Shown: positions 33,240 through 45,307, counted from the first letter of the stretch. The stretch is DNA of 64,000 nt from Argopecten irradians (GCF_041381155.1 NC_091142.1:8985340-9049339), one strand, 5' to 3'. The notes: generated by a model from the sequence alone, not told the origin. A program made the numbers and translations.

Positions 33240-36200
33240 ATGGGGGATACTTTGTTTTTTAATGGCCATCAGGCGAAGGCTCCATACCATGTTAACTATC
33301 CACCCACCGTTCCGAGATACCCAAGCTCACAGGAAATGTTCAGGTCAGTAAAAACACCAATACACTATGAATTAATTGCACAATGTACAAATGTACATAC
33401 AACGTACATTGTATGTATATCAATGTATACAAATGTATAACACATAAATACACGTAAAATGTATGTGTGTATATGTATACTTGAGCTACATGTACATTTT
33501 GGTGACATTCACTGTATATTTTACATTGAAATATTTCGTAAATTACTTTTATTCTTAATTATGATTCACTCTCCACACTCTGAGTCTCAACGTCATACTC
33601 CCATCATCATCATCATCATCATCACCATCATCATTCATCATCTTCAATATCATTATCAATTCACTATCATCTCATCATTATCATCATCTCATCATTGTAC
33701 TATCACTTAAATTTAATATCATACTGTACTTCATGCTCTCAACTTTCATTCCTAAACAATCTCATAATTCCATTTAAATATAAAATCATACTTATATAAA
33801 TGTATACTCTTCTCTCATACTTTCATAAAAGGACAATAGTTCCACTATACAAGAAGACACAGCATGAATATACCGCAGTCTCCCAAAACACTCACCTCGC
33901 ACAACATACACGCAACACACAACATACATGGGAGGCCGCCCTTACATGGCCATAGCTGTTGATAGGACGTTAATTAATCAAACAAACAATCCATAAAGGC
34001 GGTTAATTGGGATATTTGTAAATTAGATTTGCGCTAAGGTGTATTAGTACGTGTACATATAGATAGAGCTGCAGGTATTCATTGCATGTCCTGATAATGA
34101 TATTATATGACCAGGGTTGGAAACTCGGTCACGTGATTGACTTCATTACAACAGTCTCTTTAAGAGACTAAAAAGCACGTGTAAAATTCCAAATATTTTT
34201 TGAACAGACAGAAACATACACACTTTTTCTCTATTAGAGTAATTGGCAACATAACTCTTCCATTTTTATGATCGGCAGATGCAGATATACCCCGGTATAT
34301 GTGCTTAAAGGTTTTTAGGTCATCTGACCCAAAGGGTCAGGGTGACCTATATTGTCATCATGCATCGTCCGTTCTTATGAGTCATGCGCAAACTTTTCAT
34401 TCAAATGACTTTTCGATAACTTGCCATGTTGACTTGCCATTATTGGCATATACTTTTCAATTGAAAAAATCTTCATATTTATATGTGGAAAAAAATAATG
34501 TCTCACCGTGAATTTGATATTTTATAGGGTTCTTTTTGATTGTTTAGTAGGTACATGTAAGTGATATAAAACAAGTACGATAAAATGCATACAAACGTTT
34601 TAATAATGGTTTGCATATTCATTACTTTGTTCCATTAGCAGTAATAGGCACCAATTGTAGCTCTAAAGTCGACACCATTATCTGCTTTTTAGCTACAATA
34701 TTGCTGCTAATAAAGCAATGTCAAGATGAATTTTGTTATTGTCTACACATAAAGCAATGAAAAGATGAATTTTGTGATCGTGTTCACTAGTCCGCTAAAC
34801 CTGCCTAGATTATTAGGTTTGGTTTTTTTTTAAATTTTATTTTGCCTAATATATATTAGGCAATTTTTTTTTTATAAAAGCCTAATAATATAGGCAGGTT
34901 TAGCGGACTACGTGTTAACATAATGCAATGAAAAGATGAATTTTGTGATCGTCTACACATAATGCAATGACAAGGTGAATTTTGTGATCGTCTACACATA
35001 AAACAATGACAAGATGAATTTTGTGATCGTCTACACATAATGCAATGACAAAATGAATTTTGTGATCGTCTAAACATAAAGCAATGACAAGATGAATTTT
35101 GTGATCGTCTACACATAAAACAATGACAAGATGAATTTTTTTGATCGTCTACACATTGCAATTACAAGATGAATTTTGTGATCGTCTACACATAATGCAA
35201 TGACAAGATGAATTTTGTGATCGTCTTCACATAAAACAATGACAAGATGAATTTTGTGATCGTCTACACATAAAGCATTGACAAGATGAATTTTGTGATC
35301 GTCTACACATAATGCAATGACAAGATGAATTTTGTGATCGTCTACACATAATGCAATGACAAGATGAATTTTGTGATCGTCTACATATAAAGCAATGACA
35401 AGATAAATTTTGTGATCGTCTACACATAACTCAATGACAAGATGCCTTTTCTGTTACAGAAGGGAAAGTCCTGATAAATACACAACGTTGAAGAGGGAGC
35501 GAGTGTCATACCAGGTATGTATCGTGCATGTATTTCAAAAATTTAAGTGAATAGTCGAGCAAATGAATGCTAAATTCGATAAAAATGGTGTTGAAACATC
35601 CAGTATATTTCTTATGATAGAGAAAACTAAAATTTCACATCCAAATTGCTCTGGATTAAAATAAATTAATTTATATTATAGGAATCCTAAAATGTCCTTC
35701 CGGCTGGCTATGTCCGTGTTGATATTAATTTCCATGCATCTCGCTTTTAAAGAATTTATTTTTAAAACTGTGCTAAAACACAAGTCTTTTCCATAATTTC
35801 AATGGTCAAAAGTGTACAACGTAAGCAGAACATGACCATTGTTTTGATATGTAAGACTTTTGGAAGGCCAATGAATGCATTTATACTAGTTCTCATTGCC
35901 TGACTATTCACTTTAATAGTTTGTTTAATACAGAACGTAAAGAACTGTGATTTAATTTGCAAAAGCCTGCAATCAGAAGTTTTGTTTTCTTCATTAAATA
36001 GTTTAACAATATAATATCTATGTAATTTTAGCAGCGGTTGCGTTTGTTAAAAGACACACTTTATGCAATTCGGCCAAAAGGACGTTATCCACGGCATTTG
36101 AGAAACTTAAGAAACACTAGTATCGAAGATTTAGTCTTATCTTCTATTGCCTAAATTGATGAATTGGACAGAGTTTTCTGGTGTTGGTGAACAATTCCTG

Positions 36201-38521
36201 TAATTCTTGTAATATTTACACAGAAATGAATTGATTTGTTGAGAAATGAGATATTAGAAAAACAAAATCACCATGGCTTAAAAAGTATGGAACATTTCTC
36301 ATTTCATGTATAATGTCCTCTTGACGTACCAATATCCTAAAAGTGGTTACGTCATTATTACATCAATGCTTTTTAGCAGAATCAACTATTCTTTTACATT
36401 ATTCATACATCAATAGTTTTGATTGCATACCTTCATATACCAACATATTTTTTGTTGCTCTTGTAGACTCTATGTCAAAAGCTATAACACTTTGAACGTT
36501 TAACATGAGTTATGTATTAACCCCGGTAATATGTTAGAAGGATATTACTTATAACGGTAAAATTCCGATAGAAAACGAAACTATCCTCGATATTCCAGAG
36601 GTTACTATCACTGTTGTTATTTCCACCATTGAACTGTGTCATTGCAAAACTGAAGGCCCTTTGTGCGACAAAATATGAGACAGGTAGTTTGGTCTTTTGA
36701 TGTACACCAAATAATGGAATAAAGATACACTGTATACTTTGAAGCAGGACACTCTTCAAAGAAAGTCTGTGTAGGCCTGTGATTTATTCGTTTTTCGCTC
36801 TCCTGCAATGCCTTCATTTTCACTGCAGAGGCAATATATCCTAACCTGAATTTCAGGTCAAGAAATCCTTAATTGAATTTCAATTATGGTCAATTTCAGG
36901 TCAATTTCTGAGTCAGTTCAAGATTTCTTGACCTGAAATTCAGGTCAGATATCATGTGAAATTCTGGCCAATTTCAAGTCAAGAAATCTTGGCCTGAATT
37001 TCAGGTTAAGATTTCCTCATGCGACCTTCATGTCAAATTTTCTTTGGGTCATTTACCGGATACTGTTATGGCTGTTAATTTCATTAACTTCATTCATTTT
37101 AATTAAAAACGATTTGTAAAATTGTCTATTAAAATAATTCCTCCGGTATACGACGGTCTGAAGAAAGACGAAAAGACTTTGTTGAAGTTCTTAGAAGAAG
37201 AGAAAGAAAAAAGGGTTGAAGAATGTGAACCTACTTGAAAGTAGATCATTCCAAGCTATCATTATTAAATTGCAAAACAATATTTGATTGCTATTTCCTT
37301 CTTTCAAAAGTTACTAGTACTGACACATTTACATGTACATGTAAAAGTTCATCAGTATGCTATGGCGAAGAATACTTGTTAAAATGTGGCTTTTCGTCAG
37401 ACGATTATACTTCGCTAGGTTGTCTCCTGATTGGTACCCGACTGTACGTGTTGAAGGAGGTTATAAACATGTGCGGATGCTGCAACCTAGTAGCCTCGTG
37501 ACCTGATCATTTGGAATGTTTAGGGCCATAAGCTCCTTGCTATGAACTGGGTGCGGTGTTTTATATCCACAAAGTTCATGGTTTAGAAGTAGTTAAGCCG
37601 CCTCTGCCACTTTTGGGTGGCCACATTCATTCCATATGTTCCGTAAAGTTAAAACTATTAAGAAAAAAAGTCAATTGCAGGTTAAAATTCAGGTTAAAAT
37701 TATAATATATTTAAAATTTAACCTAAAATTTACCATAATTTCATATGAATTTGACCAGAATTTTACCTCAGCGAATTTTCATGTGAAAGTTAGGTTAACT
37801 TAGTTTCTTTTATCCTGAAATTGACTTTTCAGTTTGTTTCAGGTCAATTTCGGGTCAGAACATTTTAACCAAAAATTCTGGTTAATTTCTTGTCAATTAC
37901 AGGCTTGGAAATTTTGTTTGTGTATATATGTCATAGTATAGGGGTGGATATAACGACAGTGAAAGTAACCCTATGAATATCGAGGATGGTCCAGAGGTGG
38001 ATATAACGACAGTGATATTAACCCCAGGAATATCGAGGGTGTGGATTGCTGTCCACAAAGACATCGTTGTATATTGCTGAATAAAACATATACATTATTA
38101 ACATGTTATATATTTTTCTCCCCAGCACTGGACCGACAAATGGTATGACAATGGCTACCCAACTCTCCAGCGCCGGGAGCTTCCGAAACGTTCAGACAGA
38201 CACGAGCCATGTAGTCAGCCATGGCAGTATAATGTAGGCACATCGGCAATCAGTCGGTGGACCAAGGACGCCAAAGACTGGCCTGTCTCACCAAAATACC
38301 TTACCCAAGGGAGACCCCCAACCGAGGCCACGCGCGCACGTGGTATCAACCGTCTCTCTCTTCCGCGTGAGGAAAACCTGTATCCATTTTCCAACTTCAT
38401 GACGTCGCAATATAGAAAGCCAGTATACTCCGTATTTGGTCATCTACAGAAAGACAAGGTATATGGAGTCACTCACCAACACAACAGACACGGAAACATG
38501 CCGTTCGAGGATTATTACTAA
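33240..38521 (+). CDS. 184-aa Trp/Tyr/Arg-rich probable axonemal protein, three exons
   Basis: Coding exons 33240-33343, 35460-35514 and 38126-38521; the junctions are GT/AG in phases 2 and 0, giving 555 nt to TAA. The start is AAAATGGGGG, a good initiation context; an upstream in-frame ATG at 33186 exists but is less likely. The protein starts MGDTLFFNGHQAKAPYHVNY. The first 53 residues are Pro/Arg/Tyr-rich, and the last exon holds HWTDKWYDNGYP, SRWTKDAKDWPVSPKYL and a C-terminal HNRHGNMPFEDYY. There is no signal peptide, membrane segment or coiled coil. Scattered Trp, Tyr, Arg and Pro with short turn-like motifs resemble small proteins that line axonemal microtubules, but I cannot name the family. 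It shares an X-box promoter with the minus-strand gene starting at 32696. A 39-bp minisatellite fills intron 1 up to the exon 2 acceptor. Confidence 0.78.
33601..33710 (+). repeat. (ATC)n microsatellite
   Basis: An imperfect run of CATCAT/ATCATC words, about 110 bp, in intron 1 of the plus-strand gene. Confidence 0.9.
33826..33990 (+). mobile_element. tRNA-derived SINE, copy 2 (3' part)
   Basis: Begins TCATAAAAGGACAATAGTTC and ends GTTGATAGGACGTTAATTAA, matching the 3' half of 18205-18570. The tRNA-like head is missing. Confidence 0.6.
34313..34410 (+). mobile_element. Left-end fragment of the AGGTCATCTGACC element
   Basis: AGGTCATCTGACCCAAAGGG, CAGGGTGACCTATATTGTCA and a TCATGC word match the left end at 5071. 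No satellite follows. Confidence 0.65.
34710..35445 (+). repeat. 39-bp tandem repeat next to a 3' splice site
   Basis: About 17 copies of a 39-bp unit containing GCAATGACAAGATGAATTTT and GTGATCGTCTACACATAAA. The last copy stops at CAATGACAAGATG, directly followed by the CCTTTTCTGTTACAG acceptor of exon 2 at 35460. Minus-strand open frames rich in CRRSQNSSCHC are products of the repeat. Confidence 0.92.
34789..34911. mobile_element. Palindromic MITE inserted in the 39-bp array
   Basis: TAGTCCGCTAAACCTGCCTA is mirrored by TAGGCAGGTTTAGCGGACTA; the centre is T/A-rich. Flanks CGTGTTCAC and CGTGTTAAC look like a 9-bp target duplication with one change. The repeat resumes in step on the other side. 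Confidence 0.8.
36032..36154 (+). CDS. Possible alternative last exon of the plus-strand gene
   Basis: An acceptor (TATGTAATTTTAG) is followed by 40 open codons and TAA. The exon would join exon 2 (ends in phase 0 at 35514) in frame and give a shorter product with a basic tail containing AIRPKGRYPRHLRN, in place of the 131-residue last exon. The peptide looks coding-like but has no family I know, and no AATAAA follows closely. It may equally be a stray open frame in the intron. Confidence 0.3.
   Translation, partial: QRLRLLKDTLYAIRPKGRYPRHLRNLRNTSIEDLVLSSIA
36845..37030. repeat. Interspersed TGACCTGAAATTCAGGTCA palindromic words
   Basis: Words such as GAATTTCAGGTCAAGAAATC and their complements recur about six times, and again at 37670-37915, as two separated halves of a low-order repeat. 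Confidence 0.6.
37670..37915. repeat. Second block of CAGGTTAAAATTC / CAGGTCAATTTC words
   Basis: Same vocabulary as 36845-37030, more diverged. Two copies of the GTGGATATAACGACAGTGA word (37945-38040) follow it. Confidence 0.5.
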
Positions 38522-40560
38522 GCATGATTGGACGTTGCGATAAAACAATACATGTGAAATGTAGAAATGAAATTGGGATTTTATACATATACCTTTTCCA
38601 CTTGTCTAAGGCCAAGAGTTTGTTGCTCAAAATTCAACGTAATGACTTAAACTGACTCTTTCTAATGCAAACATTCTCATATGTGAGCTTCATAGGTGAT
38701 CTGGGTCACAGTTTTAGACCAAAACAGATGAAGCTTTATAAGTCTTGCCTGTCGCTAAAGAAAGAAGGGAATTTATATATTTTGGTATGATGTAACATAT
38801 CTACAAACATGGTGTGGTTTTCCACCTATCTAATACAAATCGTCGTTTGATTTGGAACACTCACTAACATCTGAATGCTTTCTCAAATATTTTTTGATTA
38901 AAGAACTTTAACAGTCCAGATTAAAATACAGATTCTATTAATTCCATAATGCTACTTCCCTCCCCGCATATGAGGTTTCAACACCATTCGGTCACGGACA
39001 CCGTTCTGGTGAAGTTGCGCTTTTGCTAATGAATTAACTTGGTGTCGTGACCTGGTAGTGTTTGGTGGTGATGAAAAAGGTTATTTTTTTCTGTTGGATT
39101 TTAATAGTAATATTTTTCAAGGAAAACAACGTATTTTACTCACTATAAATGATAACGTCACAATTAATATCTACCCACAAGGACAGACAACTATATTGTT
39201 TATAGTATCCAAAGACGAAATTCTTTATGTGATGGAGTGAAAGTAATAATCTGGATTTAAAGCAGATACTTTTCATTGGCCTTATTTGTATCGAGAGGGC
39301 ATCGGTTTCGGGGTTTTTATATGTTTGGAAAAGGGGTTTTGTACTTTGTGATGCTATTGTGTATTCCATATGTCAATTCCTTAAATCATTTTCCTGTTAG
39401 AAGTATTGGTTTTTGACAATATTTGTCATTTAAATATATTTAAACGTAATTGATACATATTTCATTATGTATTTTTATAATGAAATGCTGTTAATTAACA
39501 TAAATGGACGTCTCAAGTACATGTACCAGTACAATAGGTTTTTGTTAGTATATATATATTTGCGTGTGATTGTGCTAAGATGTGTTAACAGTATATCAAT
39601 TGGAGAATATTTATTTTCTATTATGATTATATAGTTTATATTTCTACGTAATTCTAAGTTTTATCCTATATTTCTCAATAGTCATTCTGAACTCGTCGGG
39701 TTTGTTTTTTGTAATTTCTCAAAAGATTTCCCGAAGACTTCCGAATGATTGTTCAGTCTGTTAGACTGGATTGCCTGTCGTAGTTTTTCTATTCCCCGGT
39801 AGGCTTCGCTCCGAAAAAAAATATTTATGAGCGCAGCCTAGCGGAGAGATTTGACACTAAGGCAGGTAATCCAGTCTGTTTGTTTCTCCCACTAGTCTGT
39901 GCTTAATTGCTCACCATTGTTGATTTTATTTATAATTTTATTCACATCTTTATTCTCACACAGAGTTTCTTTATAATCTTTAATCAGAATTTTAATTTTA
40001 CTAATACATACTGTTATTTTTGTAAATCATTTCTGTTGCGAATGAACATTCATTATTTCGAATGAACACGAACAGTCATGTGCATCTATTATTTATTGTT
40101 GATGACATTAAAACCTTGTCTTTTCGTGGTGAATTTTATCCGCGATTTATAATAAATGTGGATATCCGGGGGCAATATTCTTTTAAGATAAAACATGTTT
40201 TGCAAATATTAATTTTAAGTCATGAAAATTCACAAATACTTAAAATTCATTGCAAGTTACTAAATATATCACTGACCTGTCGCTCACTTCTCTACCTTTT
40301 TGAATACCATAATCGGCATTTTTACATGACGCCCTCAGAACGTGGACATTGTCATTTAGGAATATTTCCCCTTGACGTTATTCCCGAAAGAAAATAATTT
40401 GTTTTAGTCAATTTCTCATTGTTTGAAAAAAGTAAATCTTATGGTTCAGAATTGTTCAGTGTCTTACTGGAAACTACTTAGTATATTACACTGTATTCCC
40501 TATAGTTCAGTAGTGGAATTGCCACATTTAGAAGTTATATCAATGTGTCATCATAAAATA
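38522..40560 (+). other. 3' UTR or intergenic sequence after the plus-strand gene
   Basis: No coding exon seen. Open frames at 39058-39240 and 40062-40397 lack domains. A hairpin MITE lies at 39763-39882. The first good AATAAA with GT-rich sequence behind it is at 40557, which would imply a 2-kb 3' UTR. Confidence 0.35.
39763..39882. mobile_element. Hairpin MITE
   Basis: AGACTGGATTGCCTG pairs with CAGGTAATCCAGTCT, and GGCTTCGCTCCG with a near complement in CGGAG. Confidence 0.55.
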
Positions 40561-40562
40561 AA
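40557..40562 (+). terminator. Candidate poly(A) signal AATAAA
   Basis: AATAAA followed within 30-50 bp by TTGTGTTTTTTCTGTG, a GU-rich downstream element. It could end the plus-strand gene (stop at 38521). Confidence 0.3.
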
Positions 40563-41250
40563 GCTAAATTAATATTTCGATTTATCTATTGTCTTGTGTT
40601 TTTTCTGTGATAAAATACATTGATTCTTTCTTCAGATAGACTATTGAAAACAGCTATATTAACAAAATGAACAAACACCATTCAAACAGCTCAATATTTC
40701 GCATACAATGGGACTATTTTCATATAATTCTAAATTTTCAGGACTTGAAAACTACTTTTCTAAAGTCACAGCTTTAATAACACATACGGAATTCTGCTTG
40801 TAATCTACGTAGATGCACAAAATAAAATAATGAAAAGATAGGTCAATCATAACACTACTGAATTGGTTGTATTTTTTTAACTTTAGCATATTCAAGTGTC
40901 TAGACATCGGAACAGGGATGTAAGGTGTAGTAAAATGATGAATCTTCATGTTATTTAAGTCGTGTCATTCTGTCATAATAATCACCATTGATGATATGGT
41001 GAAATTCATCTAAAGACAAAATTAAGTAGAGGAAAAAGTAGGTTTTATTTACAAACTGAACATTCAAAATAACTTTAAAGTTTCGAGCATTATTTGGTGT
41101 TAAAATAAATCCGAAACAATCGTACGTATATTTCTGATAACCTGGCTTTAATCATCCTTTGCTGCAAAAACGTCAGTGATCGACAATGATCCCTTTTATT
41201 TCGCGTTATATTGATTTTTCTGCCAGAATATTTACGTTGTTTTTTTAAAT

Positions 41251-41475
41251 CTTTTTTTTTTTTTTTTTTTTTTACTTCTGTTTGTTTTCGTATGTTTACA
41301 TGAATAGTCAGGTTATTAAGGCCTTTCAGGTTAAGGAAAACCAGATTACCCAGAGAAAAAATACCGTCCAACGGTCAGTGCCAGACAACTTTCCCACATT
41401 GGACTCGAACTCGCGACTTATGGCCAGAGGTGAATATGTAGGGTCATTATAACGAGCATAAGAAAAAATAACTAA
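41251..41475 (-). mobile_element. Bivalve-type tRNA-derived SINE with poly-A tail
   Basis: On the minus strand a box B-like CGAGTTCGAGTCC is followed by AATGTGGGAAAGTTGTCTGG and CTGACCGTTGGACGG, a body I know from bivalve SINEs. A run of about 22 A ends it (T run at 41251-41272 on the plus strand). Box A is only weakly visible. Confidence 0.7.
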
Positions 41476-42239
41476 AAACACATACATGAACTTGCTTTTT
41501 ACCAGAAACATTTTTTAACGTGACCGCCAGTGATATCCGAGATTTTCATATCTTTCTTTGTTTAAAAATCTATTGATGTCATAATGTGCATTTCCAAACA
41601 ACAGGAGTTTGAATAAGAAAGTTTAACTAAAATTATGTTCAGTTGATAGAGTTCAAAGAGGAAAGGATGACAAAACCTTCAGCACAAATACATGTCAGAC
41701 AATATCATCGCATCAGGACGTAACATGGTCTGTACTACGTCCACCCTCAGCGGACATGTCTCTACCAAGAATGACTTGGATGCATGGTGGGGTTTTGTTC
41801 ACAATGATAAAAGATTGGAGGCCTTTCAAGATTTGCAGAAACAAACTAAATGGAATGTCACAGTTTCAGAATTCCTTAGAAATCTTCCCAATGGTAAGCG
41901 AGACACATTAACCGAAATAAAAATACATTTGAAATTGAATTGTATTGACAAATGTAAAAATAACATTTGTTCTTTACTCTATTTACTTCATGGACTCTTT
42001 GAGTCGTAGTTCTCGTTATGTAAGAATGACTCTATTCGATCTTCTAAACACATCCCAAAATAACAAAAATGCATATTTTACAGAAACTAAGTGGGTAGAC
42101 AATAATTAAGTAAATCATGATGATGTGGAGAGATTATTGAAAAAAAAAGTTTTGTATAAATGTCAACAAAAACAGCAAATGTGTTCAACGACCTGGCTAT
42201 GTAACTTCATTACACTTTTCGATCACACATGTAGTAAAC

Positions 42240-42320
42240 AGAAATATGGTCGAGTGGTATATTTCAAAATCTCTATCCAGGCGGTCAGGGTTCAATTCTC
42301 ACTGATTTTTTTTCATTTTT
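42240..42320 (+). repeat. tRNA-like fragment followed by T-runs
   Basis: GGTCGAGTGGTATA (box A-like) and GGGTTCAATTCTCAC (box B-like) sit about 30 bases apart, then TTTTTTTTC runs. Probably a SINE head or tRNA relic. Confidence 0.35.
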
Positions 42321-42377
42321 TTTTTTTCATTTTTCGTTTTATTTTCAAACTTATTCACCCTTAAGAGCATATATTGT

Positions 42378-43270
42378 GACATAACGCACAATGTTCGGTC
42401 ACTTTTACGTCACGCCGGAATTTCATTGGAAAAAGCGTTGAACAGTAAAATAATGTAAGCGCAACACAGTATGTACTATTTTTTTAATTAAAATACAGAA
42501 AGGATATATTTATTCAATTACGGGAGGACTTTTATCAAAATATTTGTAATATTTATTTTTCTATTGATGTGTTTTTGTTGAGAAAATGACGTTTTTTGGC
42601 GCGACAGATGTAACACGCACCTGTATGCGGTTTCAGTTAAAGTGTCACTGTGGTCATACTGAACACCACATGGCGGTAAAATTTGACAAAGAGACTCCCC
42701 AAAACGAACTATCATGATGTCATTTCGTTATAATGAATTGTAACGTCATACTTCAAAATGGTGGACTTTGTTTGTAGACTTGCCGATCGACAGATCCGAA
42801 GAGAAAAGATAAAAAAGTAAAAAAACGGTACTAATACATGAGATAGAGACATGAATTGTTAATATAAAAATACGTTTTTCTTCTATTTTAATAACATGTC
42901 GGAAAATATAGACTGCGACGTCGTTCTACTTTTTTATCGAACAAAACCTTTGTCTTGCAGAAATGACACAAAATGAAATTTTTAGATTGACTGTTCTGTC
43001 ACGCAAGTTCACGACGTTGAAAAATGACTTTATATTAGGAATTATGTTTTCTATTCAGAATAAAAAAAAATACGTTTTGCTCAAATATACGTGTGCGAAA
43101 TCTCTACTGAAAATTTTAAAAAGTATTCGAAAAATTGCGTTTTTTCTTTGTCTTGCAGGTTTGCCGAATGTCGGAAATGATATTAATTGCGCTCGTCATG
43201 TTATAAGATAATGACGTCTTTTACATTCAATAACGTTACATAAAAGTGACCGAACATTGTGCGCGACGTC
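42378..43270. mobile_element. 893-bp non-autonomous DNA transposon with TIRs
   Basis: Ends GACATAACGCACAATGTTCG at left and, inverted, GACGTCGCGCACAATGTTCG at right; the match continues through GGTCACTTTTA. TGT stands on both sides. The duplicated host repeat at about 44262 carries the uninterrupted site (ATATTGTACCAAAC), confirming an insertion with a 3-bp target duplication. The inner open frame 42963-43211 has no transposase signature. Confidence 0.8.
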
Positions 43271-45307
43271 TGTACGAAACATATATATTTTTATTAATCT
43301 TTTCATTGCAATAAAACATGGATCAGTTATACAGCTTCGATGGCCTGTTTTAAGTCATTTTAACCTCGTATCTAAATACAGTCGAAGTATTGCTTATACA
43401 TTTACATCATCAGCAGTGTTCATCAGTCGGTACACGTTTCAACAATTGTCCCTTAACGTCCTCCTTCTGGTGGGTCGACAGTGGCGGTCAACTTACTATC
43501 TGTCCATGGATGGCTTCCAGTCCTTTCCACGGAATGCACGTTATGCAGCCACTGCTAGTCTGCGTACTGCCGTCTTCCTTGTCGTCCAGACCACTCTCAA
43601 AGCCTTATGTGTTATCGACACTGAGCGTGACGGTAATCCACTGCAGCCTACCTCCACCGGGAACAGCCAAGTGCCTCGCCTCCGCTCACTGCACTGTTCC
43701 ATAGGGTATATATATATGTTTTGCTCATTTCCCTTATTGGCCTGCTCAAATCGCTCTTCCCAGGGAACAGTCATTTCGAAGGCAATGATCTGCCTGGATC
43801 AGATAGACCATATCACCGCTTCAGGACGTAAGGTGGTCTGTAGTACAAAAATGCACTCGGTGCCTATTGGGCTCTTGGTCACGCTTTTACCCTTGTTTAC
43901 AAACCTGATTAAAGATGACTTACCTTTTTAGAATTGCAGCGACAAACTTAAGCCAATTACACAGTTTTAAAATCACATCTTTATTTGGATTTCGCACTGA
44001 TAAGCGAAATCCATAAACCGAAATACAAATGCTTCTGAATTTGAATTGTATTGACAAATATGAACAAACATTTGTTCTTTACTCTATTTACTTCATGGAC
44101 TCTTGGAGTCGTAGTTCTCGTATGTAAGAATAACTCAATCCGTACTTCTAAACACCTCCCAAAATAGCAAAAATGCATCTTTTACAGAATCTATGTGGGT
44201 AGACAATAATTCAGTAAATCATAATGATGTGAGGAGATTAATAACTTTGTTACCTTTAAGAACATATTGTACCAAACATACATGATTTTATTAAGCTTTT
44301 TATTGCAATAAAACGTGGATCAGTTATACACCTTCGATGGGCTGTTTAAAGTCATTTTAACCTCATTTCTAAAAACAGTCGAAGATTTGCTTATACATTT
44401 ATATCATCAGCCGTGTTCATCAGTCGGTCCACGTTTCATCAAATGTCCTTTAACGTTTTTCTGCTGATGGGTCAACAGTGGCAGTCAACTCACTATCTGT
44501 CCATGGCCAGGAACAGCTAATTATGTCACCTTTGCTCACTGCAATGTTCCATGGGGTGTTCATCAGTCGGTAGACGTTTTATCAATTGTCCCTGAACGTT
44601 CTACTGCTGATGGGTCAACAGTGGCAGTCAACTCACTATCTGTCAATGGATAGCTTCCAGTCCTTCTCATGCCTGTTCCACAGCCAGCAGAATGCACGTT
44701 CTGCAGCCTCTGCTAGTCTGCGTACTGCCGTCTTCCTTGCCGTCCAGACCACTCTCAAAGCATATAGTGTTATCGAGACTGAGCGTGACGGTAATCCACT
44801 GCAGCCTACCTCCACCAGTAATAGCGAAGTGTGTCACCTTCGCTCACTGCACTGTTCCATAGGGTGTATATATATGTTTACTATCTTCCCATATTGGCCT
44901 GCTCAAATCGATCCTCCCAGGGAACAGTTATTTCGATGGCAATGATCTGCCTTGATTTTTTTATAATGAAAGGTTAAAATGACATTGTTTCGAAAAGTCT
45001 ATTTCACGACATTATTGCAAGAGAACATCCGGATATGCTCGATACTGACAATTTCATTTTTGTCAAAAGTTTTGTCGAATCTTCAATCATTTTATTTTTA
45101 GAGCCTTTCCATCCATTCTTTATGTCATATCTGTTTCAACCATATGGAATTTTGTCAAATCAAAGTACGGGAGACTTGCTGCTGATATCACAAAGTTAAA
45201 ACAGAAGCCTTGGTAATATATTAATGTGTCTTTTGTTAACCCATTTTCAGGATCTATGCATATTCTATGAAAAAGACAAATCAAACATACTTCAATAGAA
45301 ATAAAAG

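Larger units (their letters stand above)
41690..44950 (+). repeat. Duplicated unknown dispersed repeat (A-B-A'-B')
   Basis: Segment A (about 41900-42140) matches A' (about 43990-44240), and B (about 43280-43930) matches B' (about 44290-44950). B holds GTTCATCAGTCGG, CTATCTGTCCATGGATGG and CTGCGTACTGCCGTCTTCCT; the first of these recurs three times. Open frames here (41692-42009, 43257-43931, 44586-44945) are not aligned to any family I know and shift between copies. The minus-strand reading of B (RKTAVRRLAEAAERA) is helix-like but broken between copies. Confidence 0.6.

Noticed and set aside
34856-35427. Minus-strand CRRSQNSSCHC repeat proteins
   Set aside because: Product of the 39-bp array (13 codons per unit), inside an intron and on the wrong strand.
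36517-36823. Minus-strand open frames near 36.5-36.8 kb
   Set aside because: They lie in copies of a dispersed repeat (AGTAACC/GAATATCGAGG type) also seen at 25.3 and 31.7 kb.
37107-37238. 43-codon open frame with a Lys/Glu-rich end, VYDGLKKDEKTLLKFLEEEK
   Set aside because: Coding-like, but no acceptor or partner exon; low complexity could explain it.
43257-43931. Longest plus-strand open frame outside the genes, 224 residues
   Set aside because: Runs through a duplicated repeat and a transposon end, shows no domain, and is not kept in the second copy.
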